A stretch of 45,769 nucleotides of DNA from a virus. Shown piece by piece: positions 7,872 to 16,145 of this stretch (position 1 is its first letter; each line of letters starts with the position of its first letter). The notes under the pieces are model-generated. The model made no database searches, was not told where the DNA came from, and worked only from the letters and a program-made list of their open reading frames with translations. Position numbers and translations under genes: made by a program. The stretch covers positions 1 through 45,769 of the IMG/VR virus record IMGVR_UViG_3300048026_001249; one strand, written 5' to 3'.

Positions 7872-8246
7872 ATGACACAGGCACCAAATAGAAGACAAAG
7901 AAGATTAGCAATGAAGTATCAAGGTATGCTTAAAGCTAAGAGTAAACTCCCATTCCAAAAATGGATGGAAGTAACCAGAGAAAATCTTGAGAGAGGTAAA
8001 GAATTACATGCAGCTAATACTGATGCAGTAGAAAAAAGAATTGCAGAGCAGTTAGAATCTATTGAAGAAAGAAAAATAGTAGCCTGGAAAGAAACTGGTT
8101 ATAATGATAAAGAAATTGAAATGTTAAGAGAAGCTAATGCTATCTTAGCTATTAGAGATAAGAAAACTTGGCATACTGATAAAAAGGTTGCTAGGAAGCT
8201 TATGAAAGAAGCTAGAGAATCTTTAAATAAAAGAATTAATGATTAA
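7872..8246 (+). CDS. Hypothetical basic helical protein
   Basis: Unrecognised 124-residue protein, almost wholly helical and highly charged. The N-terminus NRRQRRLAMKYQGMLKAKSK is strongly basic and could bind nucleic acid or an acidic protein surface. The middle (AVEKRIAEQLESIEERKIVAWKE) and C-terminus (VARKLMKEARESLNKRIND) have heptad-like spacing suggestive of coiled coil. There are no cysteines, signal peptide or membrane segment. It overlaps the next gene by 8 bases and starts a run of four overlapping small genes that ends at 9502. Confidence 0.7.
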   Translation: MTQAPNRRQRRLAMKYQGMLKAKSKLPFQKWMEVTRENLERGKELHAANTDAVEKRIAEQLESIEERKIVAWKETGYNDKEIEMLREANAILAIRDKKTWHTDKKVARKLMKEARESLNKRIND

Positions 8247-8568
8247 AATTGTTTTAGAGCCTGCAAGAAATGGTGTCATCAAAAGAGTAATTGATGACAA
8301 TCATGGAGGTGGGAAAGAACAATGGACTTCAACCGATGTATTTGAATCAAATGAAGATCATAGAAATAAATATGAATACATAATGAGATTCTTCTGGGAA
8401 CTCTGTGATGACTTAGGTTTAGAATGTGGAAACAAATTTGAAAAAGATGTTCTACGAATTAAGACAGAATGGGGTACTCATTATGAACCTAATACAAAGG
8501 AAATTGAAAGTAAAATAAAAGAACTCCAAGCCGAGATCGATTTATTAACTGAATGGAAACAAACATAG
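8239..8568 (+). CDS. Hypothetical protein
   Basis: Unrecognised 109-residue protein. The N-terminal half is beta-like (MIKIVLEPARNGVIKRVIDDN) with a glycine patch HGGGKEQW. The central part, YEYIMRFFWELCDDLGLECG, is an amphipathic helix containing two cysteines. The C-terminus, KEIESKIKELQAEIDLLTEW, is a predicted coiled coil. Start and end overlap the neighbouring genes by 8 and 16 bases, so it is translationally linked to both. Confidence 0.7.
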   Translation: MIKIVLEPARNGVIKRVIDDNHGGGKEQWTSTDVFESNEDHRNKYEYIMRFFWELCDDLGLECGNKFEKDVLRIKTEWGTHYEPNTKEIESKIKELQAEIDLLTEWKQT

Positions 8569-8942
8569 AATTTAATTTTATATACTCTAAAGATGCCGTA
8601 AAGGTAAAAACATTCTTAGGAAATGTACCTAGAAATATTGAATGTATCAATTACATGGATATTTTTAATAAGTTAACTAAAAATGATTTTTATCAATCAG
8701 AACCTTCAGATGCAGTTGTTTCTTCTTATCTTATGAAGCAATTACAAACTGTTTTGGATAGAAATACTACAACATCAATATTTTATGTTTTAGGAAATTT
8801 ATCAGAGCCTACTGTTAAAGGAATAAAATCATACGTGGAATCTTTAACTAATAAAGAAATTGAATATAACATTTATCATTCACCTGACATTAATGTAAAC
8901 GGTAGCGCTAAACTGTTTAAAAATGTCGTTGAGTTTGAATGA
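8553..8942 (+). CDS. Hypothetical protein
   Basis: Unrecognised 129-residue protein with alternating strands and helices (FNFIYSKDAVKVKTFL, TTTSIFYVLGNLSEPTVKGIKSYVESL, EYNIYHSPDINV). FYVLGNLSEPTVKGIKSYVE looks like a strand-turn-helix of an alpha/beta fold, but there is no P-loop or other catalytic signature. The ATG lies within the previous gene (16-base overlap), and the stop overlaps the next start in an ATGA arrangement. Confidence 0.68.
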   Translation: METNIEFNFIYSKDAVKVKTFLGNVPRNIECINYMDIFNKLTKNDFYQSEPSDAVVSSYLMKQLQTVLDRNTTTSIFYVLGNLSEPTVKGIKSYVESLTNKEIEYNIYHSPDINVNGSAKLFKNVVEFE

Positions 8943-9502
8943 AAGCACATAGAATATTTACTAAAGGGCAAACTGTTTATTGTTTGTTATCTTCATTTAG
9001 CAAACCTAATGTTCTGCTGCCTATAAAAGGTCTTATTGTAGATACACAATGGGATCCTATTAATCCTCTATATAAGATTCGTATTATTAAAATGTATGAT
9101 AATATGAAATATCTTAAGTCTCATTTTTTTGATATGAATTTTAAATATGAATTCAACAACAGGGCTAGAAAAATGCCACTAAAAAAGGAAGACTTTAAAA
9201 ATGTAAAAACTTTAGAGGAAAGATTTGATGAAAGTGATAGAGAAAGATTTTATGTAATAGTAGAATCTGTCATGTGTAAAAAAACAAAAAATGATTTACA
9301 AGATTTATTTGAAAAGGTTCAATTTTATATAATATCAAAAAACTTAAAAGAAATAAGAGATATCTCATCAAGACCATTTTTTAAAGGTTCTCTTTCAACC
9401 GACAGTACACAAGAGTTTAATGTAAGGTTTAAAAAAGGTTGGAATGATAAATTTCAGAAAGGAGATATCAGTATAGATAAGTATCTCAACAGCTTAAGCT
9501 GA
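8939..9502 (+). CDS. Hypothetical protein
   Basis: Unrecognised 187-residue basic protein. The N-terminal 60 residues are beta-rich (HRIFTKGQTVYCLL, LPIKGLIVDTQWDPINPLYKIRIIKMYD) and resemble a small barrel such as SH3 or Tudor, which is only a shape impression. A charged linker rich in K/E follows, then a helical C-terminus with a KGWNDKFQKGDISIDKYLNSL tail. It is the last gene of the four-gene overlapping run. Its TGA stop forms the beginning of the putative promoter at 9500-9519. Confidence 0.68.
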   Translation: MKAHRIFTKGQTVYCLLSSFSKPNVLLPIKGLIVDTQWDPINPLYKIRIIKMYDNMKYLKSHFFDMNFKYEFNNRARKMPLKKEDFKNVKTLEERFDESDRERFYVIVESVMCKKTKNDLQDLFEKVQFYIISKNLKEIRDISSRPFFKGSLSTDSTQEFNVRFKKGWNDKFQKGDISIDKYLNSLS

Positions 9503-9519
9503 ATATATACAAAAAATAG
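9500..9519 (+). promoter_or_regulatory. Putative promoter, GAATATATAC type (copy 2)
   Basis: Identical over 20 bases to 1931-1950, again starting with the upstream gene's TGA. It lies 28 bases (from the G) before the ATG at 9529 and would drive the baseplate hub block. Confidence 0.5.
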
Positions 9520-9528
9520 ACTCAATAT

Positions 9529-11313
9529 ATGTCATTCTCTGATAAGATAGGAAAGCTTAACGATGCACTATTTCCAACTAACCCTAGTAAAGAAACAGAC
9601 CAAAGACTTGGTGTATTTGGTGGAGAATCATTTGGGTTTGCTCATGGAGTAGAAACTTTATTTGCTAAAAGCTTTTATGCTAACGGTGCAGCACCTGATG
9701 AATTTGCAGTTGCGGTAGGAATGAATCAGATTGTTCCTAGATCTATTTTTAATCGTTATGCTCTGTTTAATTTTAGAGGTATGTATGGTGGATTAACTGG
9801 AGGAGAAGTATTTAATGGATTTTTTGATCAACCTAATAATCCAATTATGGGAGGTGAGGCTGCAAGAAATTTATCCATAGCTAAATTAATGGAATACTTT
9901 AATGAAAACTACCCTAGGATATCTTATACAGCACAAGACTTTTTATATTGCAAATATTATAAAAAAATTCCGGTTAATCACTTAATCACATTAAGAAGAT
10001 TTCCAACACCTGTAAATGATAATATTTTTGATTTAAAGTTGGATGTTGCAGGAAAAGATCCTAAAACACCTAGGGCTGCTAGTAATGTAGATGCTACTCA
10101 AACTGCAGGTGTTACTGCTGTTACATATATGGGTGAACAGGCAGGTAATAAATTAGATGATATTTTAACAATGTCATATGGGTTAAACTATAAGGAAGTT
10201 AAATCTGAAATGGAAGATATCAGTAGCGGTGACGGTGGATATACATCTCAACCGTTTTACTCTAAGATGGGTGGTGTTGGTAGAGCAACTGCTGATGCAT
10301 TTAAAGGTATCAGTTCAAGACAAAAGTTTGCAGCACAAAACATGTCTACTGGTGATAAGCTAGGTACTACTTATGCTAACTTTGTAATAGGACCTGTTAA
10401 TGTTATTGATTCTACACAGATTAGAGATCGTGGTATGAAATTTTCAAATGACTTAAAACTTAATTTTGAATATGAACTTAAATCTCTCAATTATGTTAAT
10501 CCTAAAATTGCAATGATTGACATTATTAGTAATATGTTAACTATGACTTATAATAATGGACAGTTCTTCGGAGGTGGTCAAAGATATTATGGTAGTGCTG
10601 GAGCAGTGGCTAGTCAATTTGGAGATATTAATAAATTAAAACAAGGTGACTTTAGTGGATATATTGGAAGTGTTGTTACAGATGTTGAAACAGGATTTAA
10701 GAATGTATTCGGTGGAGGTACTGGTGAATTTAATTTAGAAAATGGTATAGAAGGATTACTTAAAGTTGGTAAAACAATGTTAGGTAATATGCTAGGAGGA
10801 TTTTTAAGTGATAATGTTGGTGCTGTTTCAGGTACACAAGCATCTAAAGCTTTAATAAGTGCTGAACCTACTGGTGACTGGCATGTAACCGTAGGTAATC
10901 CACTTAACCCAATTGTTACAATGGGTAATATGTATTGTGATAATTCAACAATGACATTAGGGCATGGTTTAGGGTATGATGATTTTCCTATGGAAGTTAA
11001 ATTTGAAATAGATCTTAAACACGGTAAGCCTAGAGATAAAGGTGACATAGAAAATATGTTTAATGCAGGTCGTGGTAGAATTTATGCTTCTGCTGCCGGT
11101 GAGGAAGATATTTTAAATTTAGCAGGTGTTGATGTTGCAACCTATGGGTCAGTTAAGGCAGGAAAAACAAACACACAATCTACACAAAGCGCCCCTGCAG
11201 GTTCTGTTAAAAGTAATAAGATAAGTAACATTAAAAATAATCCAAATAAACAAGCTACTGGCGATTCGGCCGAATATATTTCTAACACTGTTAGTATGTT
11301 TATTGATTCTTAA
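9529..11313 (+). CDS. Baseplate tail-tube cap/initiator-like protein (gp48/gp54 type)
   Basis: A 594-residue virion protein, probably sitting where the tube meets the baseplate. Two regions resemble the tube-like domain of T4 gp48. NFEYELKSLNYVNPKIAMID at about residues 310-330 recalls gp48's F-x-W-x-L-x-P-x-S plus helix. A C-terminal block at about 445-520 contains GDWHVTVGNPLNP, MGNMYCDN, LGYDDFPMEVKFEIDLKHG and PRDKGDIENMF, where the final beta strands and conserved R-D mimic the tube fold's FTLEITMREI region. A long glycine-rich segment (SNMLTMTYNNGQFFGGGQRY, FKNVFGGGTGEFN) lies between. It is first in the block that continues with the gp53-, gp27- and gp5-like genes. The assignment comes from remembered motif order, not alignment, so the family is likely but the exact T4 counterpart is uncertain. 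Confidence 0.6.
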   Translation: MSFSDKIGKLNDALFPTNPSKETDQRLGVFGGESFGFAHGVETLFAKSFYANGAAPDEFAVAVGMNQIVPRSIFNRYALFNFRGMYGGLTGGEVFNGFFDQPNNPIMGGEAARNLSIAKLMEYFNENYPRISYTAQDFLYCKYYKKIPVNHLITLRRFPTPVNDNIFDLKLDVAGKDPKTPRAASNVDATQTAGVTAVTYMGEQAGNKLDDILTMSYGLNYKEVKSEMEDISSGDGGYTSQPFYSKMGGVGRATADAFKGISSRQKFAAQNMSTGDKLGTTYANFVIGPVNVIDSTQIRDRGMKFSNDLKLNFEYELKSLNYVNPKIAMIDIISNMLTMTYNNGQFFGGGQRYYGSAGAVASQFGDINKLKQGDFSGYIGSVVTDVETGFKNVFGGGTGEFNLENGIEGLLKVGKTMLGNMLGGFLSDNVGAVSGTQASKALISAEPTGDWHVTVGNPLNPIVTMGNMYCDNSTMTLGHGLGYDDFPMEVKFEIDLKHGKPRDKGDIENMFNAGRGRIYASAAGEEDILNLAGVDVATYGSVKAGKTNTQSTQSAPAGSVKSNKISNIKNNPNKQATGDSAEYISNTVSMFIDS

Positions 11314-11327
11314 TATAATAATAAAAC

Positions 11328-11867
11328 ATGGATGTAAAATCATTAACATTAAAAAATAAATTAATAATAGATGAAACAGGTGAGGGGTATTGGGATCTTA
11401 CTGCACCGTCATTTATTTATGATTCTGATTTAGGTGTAAAGGCATTGCATTATGTAATGCAAGATGAAGTAGGTAGAATAGATAAAATTTCAAATACCTA
11501 TTTTGGTAGTGCTGAATTCATAGATGCCATTTGTGTAGTCAATAATATTTTTAATCCTTTTAGTGTTAATGAAGGTGATGTTTTAGTTATACCTAATTTA
11601 AGTAGAAAAGATTTAGTTTATAAGAGACCTAATCCTGCGACAAGACCTAATGATGTACAAGAAGCGTATGTGGATACGGGTAGACAGAGTGAAAAGGATC
11701 AGGCAAGAATACAGAGATTAATTGAAAAGGCAAAGAAAAGCGAAGCTGGGGTAAAACAACCAATGCCTCCTAATATGCTACAACCTGGACAAGAATCCAA
11801 AACGTTCAGTGGAGGTAAGATTCAATTAGGAACTAACTTACCAAGTAGAAACACTAAAGCTAATTAA
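11328..11867 (+). CDS. LysM-containing baseplate wedge protein (gp53-like)
   Basis: A 179-residue protein with a LysM-like module at about residues 38-90. HYVMQDEVGRIDKISNTYFG supplies the strand-helix, FIDAICVVNNIFNPFSVNEG the N-N-I-x-P helix, and DVLVIPN the closing strand. T4 gp53 is built on a LysM-like fold, is of similar size (196) and sits beside gp5, so a wedge/hub role is plausible. The C-terminal 80 residues are polar and basic (RQSEKDQARIQRLIEKAKKSE), then proline- and glycine-rich, probably a disordered connector. It begins 14 bases after the preceding gene and ends 4 bases before the next. An alternative is a generic LysM tail-assembly protein as in other myophages. Confidence 0.6.
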   Translation: MDVKSLTLKNKLIIDETGEGYWDLTAPSFIYDSDLGVKALHYVMQDEVGRIDKISNTYFGSAEFIDAICVVNNIFNPFSVNEGDVLVIPNLSRKDLVYKRPNPATRPNDVQEAYVDTGRQSEKDQARIQRLIEKAKKSEAGVKQPMPPNMLQPGQESKTFSGGKIQLGTNLPSRNTKAN

Positions 11868-11871
11868 TAAT

Positions 11872-13368
11872 ATGTCAGCAGTAGAAAGAAATATACTTAC
11901 GGTTATTGAACCGACGATAGAGCTTGATGAATTAGAAATCACTGATGTAGAAAGCGGAACAGAAAATTCAGATAATAATACCATAAAAGAAAAACCTAGT
12001 AAGTTTTCTACAATGATACCTCTTATTAGAATTAATTCATATGAAGTACAGGGCGATAGATTAGAAATGTTTGAATTAGATTGTACTGGGTTTTATCCTA
12101 CTTGTAGATTTAGTTTCTTTGATAGGGATGGGATGTTTACTGCTAGATTTTTTCCAAAAGATGGTGATATTATTCAAACTTATATTAGGTCACAAGGTAA
12201 TGAAACTACATTTAAACCAATAAGAATAGATTTTACAGTAGAAAAAATTGAACCGTTAGGTGGAGGTGGAGCCACGGATACATCGTCACAATTAATGGTT
12301 GAAGGCAGAATGCATGTACCAAACCTATTTACCGAAAAGGTACAATTCCAAGATAATACAAGTTGGAATTCATTACAATCAATTGCAGAGGAATTAAAAT
12401 TAGGATATGCATCTAATGTTGAAGATACTACAGATCAACAAATATGGACAAACCCATATGACACAGCTCAAAAATTTATAGAAGATATAACATCAAATTC
12501 ATATTTAAATGATGATTCCTTTTTTACTGCATATATTGATCCTTACTATTATTTAACATTTGTTGATGCTAATAAATTCTTCGGACAAGAAGATGATTTA
12601 GAAACTAGCCAAATGTTTCAACAAAATGCAATGGACACTATGGGAAGTGGTGATGAAGCGGATAGTGAAACTACGTTTCCTAATATGCTAAGTAACCAAT
12701 TAGATTTACAAGGTACTGCAAGATACATATCTAAATACCAACAAGTTAACAACAGTGGAAAAATCAGTAAGAATAACGGCTATAAAAGGTATACTCAATA
12801 TTGGGATCTTAATGCAAAAGAATTCGTAAGTGAATTTGTTGATCCTTTAACTAATGATACTCCAGGTATGATACCTGTTACAAAAGGTAGAACTATTAAT
12901 GGAGAAGTAGAAGGTCCTAGAACAGATCAAGTTAAATTTAAATTTTTAGGTACACAAGGTGATAATGTACATGAAAATTATTATTATGCTTCCATACAGA
13001 ATTTCCAAAACCTTGCAGAGATTAATAAATTAGGAATGACGGTTGAATTAGATACAGTCAATCCTGCTATAATGAGGTATAGTAGAATTTATTGTCATAT
13101 GATGGAAACTGCACAAATGGTAAAAGGTACTTTAACTGCTCCAGAAAATGATGAAGAGGCACCTAGTGATTCTCAGAGAAGAACGGATACACCTGACAAT
13201 TTAGGTAGTGATGTTGATAATGAATATGGAGTTGTTAATGAATACCTATCTGGATTTTATGTTATAACTGGGATTGAATATTTTATGACAAAAGGACCAC
13301 AGCCTGGCGGACAAGGATTAAGGCAGAGATTACATTTACGTAGAAGAGAAGTGACTCCGTCTACATAA
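11872..13368 (+). CDS. Baseplate hub protein (gp27/gpD-like)
   Basis: A 498-residue probable central hub subunit that would form the ring from which the gp5-like needle hangs. After a 45-residue acidic N-terminal extension, the sequence IRINSYEVQGDRLEMFELDC and FSFFDRDGMFTARFFPKDGDIIQTYIRS fits the first barrel of hub proteins. SWNSLQSIAEELKLGYASN, DTAQKFIEDIT and FFTAYIDPYYYLTFVDANKFF match the second domain, where a short helix is followed by strands ending in L-T-F-V-D. PNLFTEKVQF lies between them. It ends with YLSGFYVITGIEYFMTKGP and a basic LRQRLHLRRRE tail, common at the end of this family. The next-but-one gene encodes the needle, as expected for a hub-spike pair. T4 gp27 is 391 residues; the extra length is the N-terminal extension and an internal acidic loop. 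Confidence 0.65.
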   Translation: MSAVERNILTVIEPTIELDELEITDVESGTENSDNNTIKEKPSKFSTMIPLIRINSYEVQGDRLEMFELDCTGFYPTCRFSFFDRDGMFTARFFPKDGDIIQTYIRSQGNETTFKPIRIDFTVEKIEPLGGGGATDTSSQLMVEGRMHVPNLFTEKVQFQDNTSWNSLQSIAEELKLGYASNVEDTTDQQIWTNPYDTAQKFIEDITSNSYLNDDSFFTAYIDPYYYLTFVDANKFFGQEDDLETSQMFQQNAMDTMGSGDEADSETTFPNMLSNQLDLQGTARYISKYQQVNNSGKISKNNGYKRYTQYWDLNAKEFVSEFVDPLTNDTPGMIPVTKGRTINGEVEGPRTDQVKFKFLGTQGDNVHENYYYASIQNFQNLAEINKLGMTVELDTVNPAIMRYSRIYCHMMETAQMVKGTLTAPENDEEAPSDSQRRTDTPDNLGSDVDNEYGVVNEYLSGFYVITGIEYFMTKGPQPGGQGLRQRLHLRRREVTPST

Positions 13369-13369
13369 T

Positions 13370-13384
13370 GAATAAATAAAAAAA
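13370..13384 (+). promoter_or_regulatory. Putative late promoter, GAATAAATAAAAAAA (copy 2)
   Basis: Identical 15-mer to 2536-2550 and 32149-32163; the G lies 25 bases before the ATG at 13395. It fills the 26-base spacer after the gp27-like gene. Confidence 0.5.
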
Positions 13385-13394
13385 CAAAGTATAG

Positions 13395-14813
13395 ATGCCA
13401 ATAACAGATTTAGCAAATCAAAAAGTACCTGAAGGATTAAATGATCTAGCAGCTAACTTTAATAAATCATTTCCTAACAGTTATGATTTTGCAAAGACCT
13501 TTGTGCAGACGCCTTCATCTGCAGCAGGTGGTGGAAACGGTGTTACTAGTTTAGATGACCCTACTTATTTAGGTTTTAATATTAGATTTGATATACATAG
13601 TCCACTTTTTAACGGTGCTACTACAGGTAATCCTGCAATACCAGCAGGACAGGATCCTACTTCATTTGAAGGGGGTGATGCTGGTGAACAAGGTTCTCAT
13701 CCTGGTGGAGAATCAGCTGTAGGTTATTTAAATAAGTTAGGTGAGGTTACTAGAGCAACATACTTAAAGGCATTTATACAAGGGCTAAGAGAAATACAAA
13801 CAACAAGACCTTACTATTTTCAAACTATAGAAGGTTTACAAGAAGCATTTAATAAAACAGTTACAATGACTCCTTATGGTGGTTCTGCTGAAGGTGAAGG
13901 TATTACTGTTGGTTTATTAGAGGCAATTGATTTAAAAATGTCTGCATTATTTAATTTGTATAAATCTGCATGTTATGATGTAAAATATAGAAGAACACTT
14001 TTACCTATTAACCTTATGTATTTTACGTGTTATGTTGATGTTGTAGAAATTAGGAAATTTAAATCTGTTAGAAATTTTATAAATGCATTAAATCCTTTAT
14101 CACCTGATCCAGAGCTTAGTAAATTTGTAAATGACAATGCATCAAAGATAACATTAAGATTTGATGAATGTTTATGGGATGTTACTGCAAGTGGTCAGGT
14201 ATTTGCAAATGTTACAAACATACAAGGTGAACCTGGTAATTTTGCTACCTCATCCATGAAATGGAGTTATGGTGCAGTTGAAATACAATCACAGTTTGCA
14301 GGTTACGATTCGGCTTTAATAGATTCAGCGCCTAAACAACCAAAAACATTTGGTGATTTAGCAAAAGCAGCCGGTAAAAAATTATTAGATAAACAAGTAG
14401 CAGGTCTTGAAAATTTTGTACAGAGAAAGGCACTAAGTTTTGTACAAGGATTAAAGCTAGGTAATGTTTATGGTTTTATAAATAATGCTTTAAATGTAAT
14501 TAATAATCCACAAGGTTTATTAGGTACCTTACAGGGAGCTGCTGCACAAGAAGCTACAACCCCAGGATTCCAAGATAATATTGATTCTAATGTTTATGAA
14601 GGTGAATTGCCACCAGGCGGAAGTACCCAGACACTGGAATCTACTAACATTATGCCAGAAGGTGGTGATAGACCACCAATAACCCAAACTAATATATTTG
14701 GTACTGCCCCATCTGGACCAGCACCATTAGAACCTAGTAATATATTTGAAGGAGATATTCCACCAGGAGGTAGTACACAAAGTATAGAAAGTAGTAATAT
14801 ATTAGAAGATTAA
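13395..14813 (+). CDS. Baseplate/tail-tube-associated structural protein
   Basis: A 472-residue virion protein inside the hub operon. Its central part (residues about 60-300) has features of a tube-initiator fold: YLGFNIRFDIHSPLF, ALFNLYKSACYDVKYRRTLLP, a strand pair LMYFTCYVDVVEIRKF, then ITLRFDECLWDVTASGQV and MKWSYGAVEIQSQF. It resembles tube or baseplate initiator proteins in overall order, but I cannot assign it to gp48, gp54 or another specific member. Residues 310-390 are helical and amphipathic (GLENFVQRKALSFVQGLKLG). The C-terminus carries two near-identical repeats, EG(E/D)(L/I)PPGGSTQ(T/S)(L/I)ES(T/S)NI, with a degenerate copy between. The next gene starts 3 bases after the stop. 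Confidence 0.55.
   Translation: MPITDLANQKVPEGLNDLAANFNKSFPNSYDFAKTFVQTPSSAAGGGNGVTSLDDPTYLGFNIRFDIHSPLFNGATTGNPAIPAGQDPTSFEGGDAGEQGSHPGGESAVGYLNKLGEVTRATYLKAFIQGLREIQTTRPYYFQTIEGLQEAFNKTVTMTPYGGSAEGEGITVGLLEAIDLKMSALFNLYKSACYDVKYRRTLLPINLMYFTCYVDVVEIRKFKSVRNFINALNPLSPDPELSKFVNDNASKITLRFDECLWDVTASGQVFANVTNIQGEPGNFATSSMKWSYGAVEIQSQFAGYDSALIDSAPKQPKTFGDLAKAAGKKLLDKQVAGLENFVQRKALSFVQGLKLGNVYGFINNALNVINNPQGLLGTLQGAAAQEATTPGFQDNIDSNVYEGELPPGGSTQTLESTNIMPEGGDRPPITQTNIFGTAPSGPAPLEPSNIFEGDIPPGGSTQSIESSNILED
14598..14801 (+). repeat. C-terminal PPGGSTQ repeat pair
   Basis: Two 54-base units at 14598-14651 and 14748-14801 encode EGELPPGGSTQTLESTNI and EGDIPPGGSTQSIESSNI. The proteins match at 13 of 18 positions while the DNA has drifted, which suggests selection on the peptide. 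A partial third copy (ITQTNIFG) lies between them. Confidence 0.75.
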
Positions 14814-14816
14814 TAA

Positions 14817-15734
14817 ATGGGAAAGTTAACGACAAAAGACTTAAAGGATGATAATCTAAAAGGTACTCAATGGATAGGTATTGTTGAAGATACTGAAGAT
14901 GATATTTTTGAAGGGAGATGTAGAATTAGAGTTTTTGGAAAAATGGATCAAAGAGAAGATCCTGAAGATCCACAAAGCGCATACTTAATGCCAACTGAAT
15001 CTTTACCTTGGGCAAGACCGTCGGTTGCTTCTTCAGGTGGAAGTAACACTGGGAGTGGTACATTTTCAGTACCTAAACTCGGCACTGTATTAAGAGTAAC
15101 TTTTGATAACGGTAATTATTATTCTCCCGTGTACCATGAGTCCCTATACCCTTCTGATGAGACGAAGGCGGAGATAGAGGCTGCTTATCCTAACTCACAT
15201 GTATTAATATATGATACAGCTTTTGGTTTAACAGGTGACTTACAATCAGGTAACCCTGAAGTAACAAATGAAAGAGAAGGCGAACACATTAAAGTTTTCT
15301 TTACAGAGGAAAAGGGATTAATGATGGATTATACTACAACTGAAGGTCCAACAACTATTAATGTAAAGCCTGATAATTCGGTTCATATTATTAATGCCAA
15401 TGGAGATTCTATGGTAATGCTTAATGATGGTAATATAACATTTACTCATTCTGCTCAGTTTACAATTAATAGTGGAGCTGATACTGTAATTAATGCAGAT
15501 ACTAATTGTCTTATTAATTGTGTTGATGCTGTTATAAGTGCTACTGGTAAAACTCATGTAAATTCTCCTAAGATTATTTTAGGAGAGACTGGTACTGATG
15601 CTGTACTTAAAGGTACTCAGTTTATCAATGATCTTTATAATAACCATACTCATATTGGAAATCATGGAGCACCAACTAGTCCGCCAATGGCACCAGGAAA
15701 TCCTGCATTAAGTACGAAGAATACTACTGACTAA
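14817..15734 (+). CDS. Baseplate central spike (gp5/gpV-like, no lysozyme domain)
   Basis: The membrane-piercing needle at the tail tip. The N-terminal OB-fold spans about residues 15-120: QWIGIVEDTEDDIFEGRCRIRVFG, then LPWARPS, SVPKLGTVLRVTFDNGNYYSPVY. A beta-helix-type repeat follows at about residues 165-265, with short valine/isoleucine/asparagine strands (TINVKPDNSVHIINANGD, NGDSMVMLNDGNITFTHS, FTINSGADTVINADTN). T4 gp5 has a lysozyme domain between these parts; here there are only about 45 residues, so no muramidase is present. Near the C-terminus H277-T-H279 in YNNHTHIGNHGAPTSPP resembles the HxH iron-binding apex described for P2 gpV-type spikes. The gene follows a tube-like protein and precedes a small unknown gene, a usual place for tip proteins. 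Confidence 0.85.
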   Translation: MGKLTTKDLKDDNLKGTQWIGIVEDTEDDIFEGRCRIRVFGKMDQREDPEDPQSAYLMPTESLPWARPSVASSGGSNTGSGTFSVPKLGTVLRVTFDNGNYYSPVYHESLYPSDETKAEIEAAYPNSHVLIYDTAFGLTGDLQSGNPEVTNEREGEHIKVFFTEEKGLMMDYTTTEGPTTINVKPDNSVHIINANGDSMVMLNDGNITFTHSAQFTINSGADTVINADTNCLINCVDAVISATGKTHVNSPKIILGETGTDAVLKGTQFINDLYNNHTHIGNHGAPTSPPMAPGNPALSTKNTTD

Positions 15735-15743
15735 TATATAAAC
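15733..15743 (+). promoter_or_regulatory. Putative promoter, AATATATAAAC type
   Basis: AATATATAAAC overlaps the stop codon of the spike gene and lies 32 bases before the ATG at 15765. It matches the core at 17336 and 43306 but with slightly longer spacing. Confidence 0.35.
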
Positions 15744-15764
15744 TATAAATTAAATAATTAAATT

Positions 15765-16058
15765 ATGCCATTAGTACCATCAATAATATTAGCAGCTATG
15801 GACTCAGCATTTGTTGCAGGAATCACTGCAATGGAGGCAGCTGCTCAGACTAACATAGACAATTCAAAGGAAATAGTTACTGAAACTGAAATTAAAGCAG
15901 CAGGAGGAGCGGCCTTTGCTGCTATAGCAGGGCCTGCTATCGATGCATACATAAGATCACAAACTTTAATTGTACCACCAGGACAACTTGTAGTGGCACC
16001 ACCACCGGCAGGTGCTGGAGCAACCACATCACCATCTCCACCAATTATTCCTGTATAA
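15765..16058 (+). CDS. Small alanine/proline-rich protein next to the spike
   Basis: Unassigned 97-residue protein. Residues 1-35 are hydrophobic and alanine-rich (SIILAAMDSAFVAGITAMEAAAQ), then comes a helix FAAIAGPAIDAYIRSQ. The C-terminus VPPGQLVVAPPPAGAGATTSPSPP is proline- and glycine-rich. Small genes immediately after gp5-type spikes often encode tip (PAAR-like) or spike-associated proteins. The Pro-Gly-rich C-terminus might recall PAAR, but the zinc-binding histidines and cysteine of PAAR proteins are absent, so that is not claimed. It might also be a small membrane-active protein; the hydrophobic N-terminus is too rich in charged breaks for a clear transmembrane helix. Confidence 0.6.
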   Translation: MPLVPSIILAAMDSAFVAGITAMEAAAQTNIDNSKEIVTETEIKAAGGAAFAAIAGPAIDAYIRSQTLIVPPGQLVVAPPPAGAGATTSPSPPIIPV

Positions 16059-16108
16059 CTTAAACAATATGGACTGTAAGATGTATAACTATTATATGTC
16101 AACAAGGT

Positions 16109-16118
16109 AATATATAAT
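16109..16118 (+). promoter_or_regulatory. Putative promoter, AATATATAAT type
   Basis: AATATATAAT sits in the 87-base spacer before the S1-like gene, 37 bases upstream of the ATG at 16146. The rest of the spacer (16059-16145) shows no other structure I can support. Confidence 0.35.
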
Positions 16119-16145
16119 CTATAATCACGCTTTAATAAAAAATAA

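Noticed and set aside
15765-16058. PAAR tip protein after the spike gene
   Set aside because: The expected zinc-binding histidines and cysteine are absent; only location and Pro/Gly composition suggest it.
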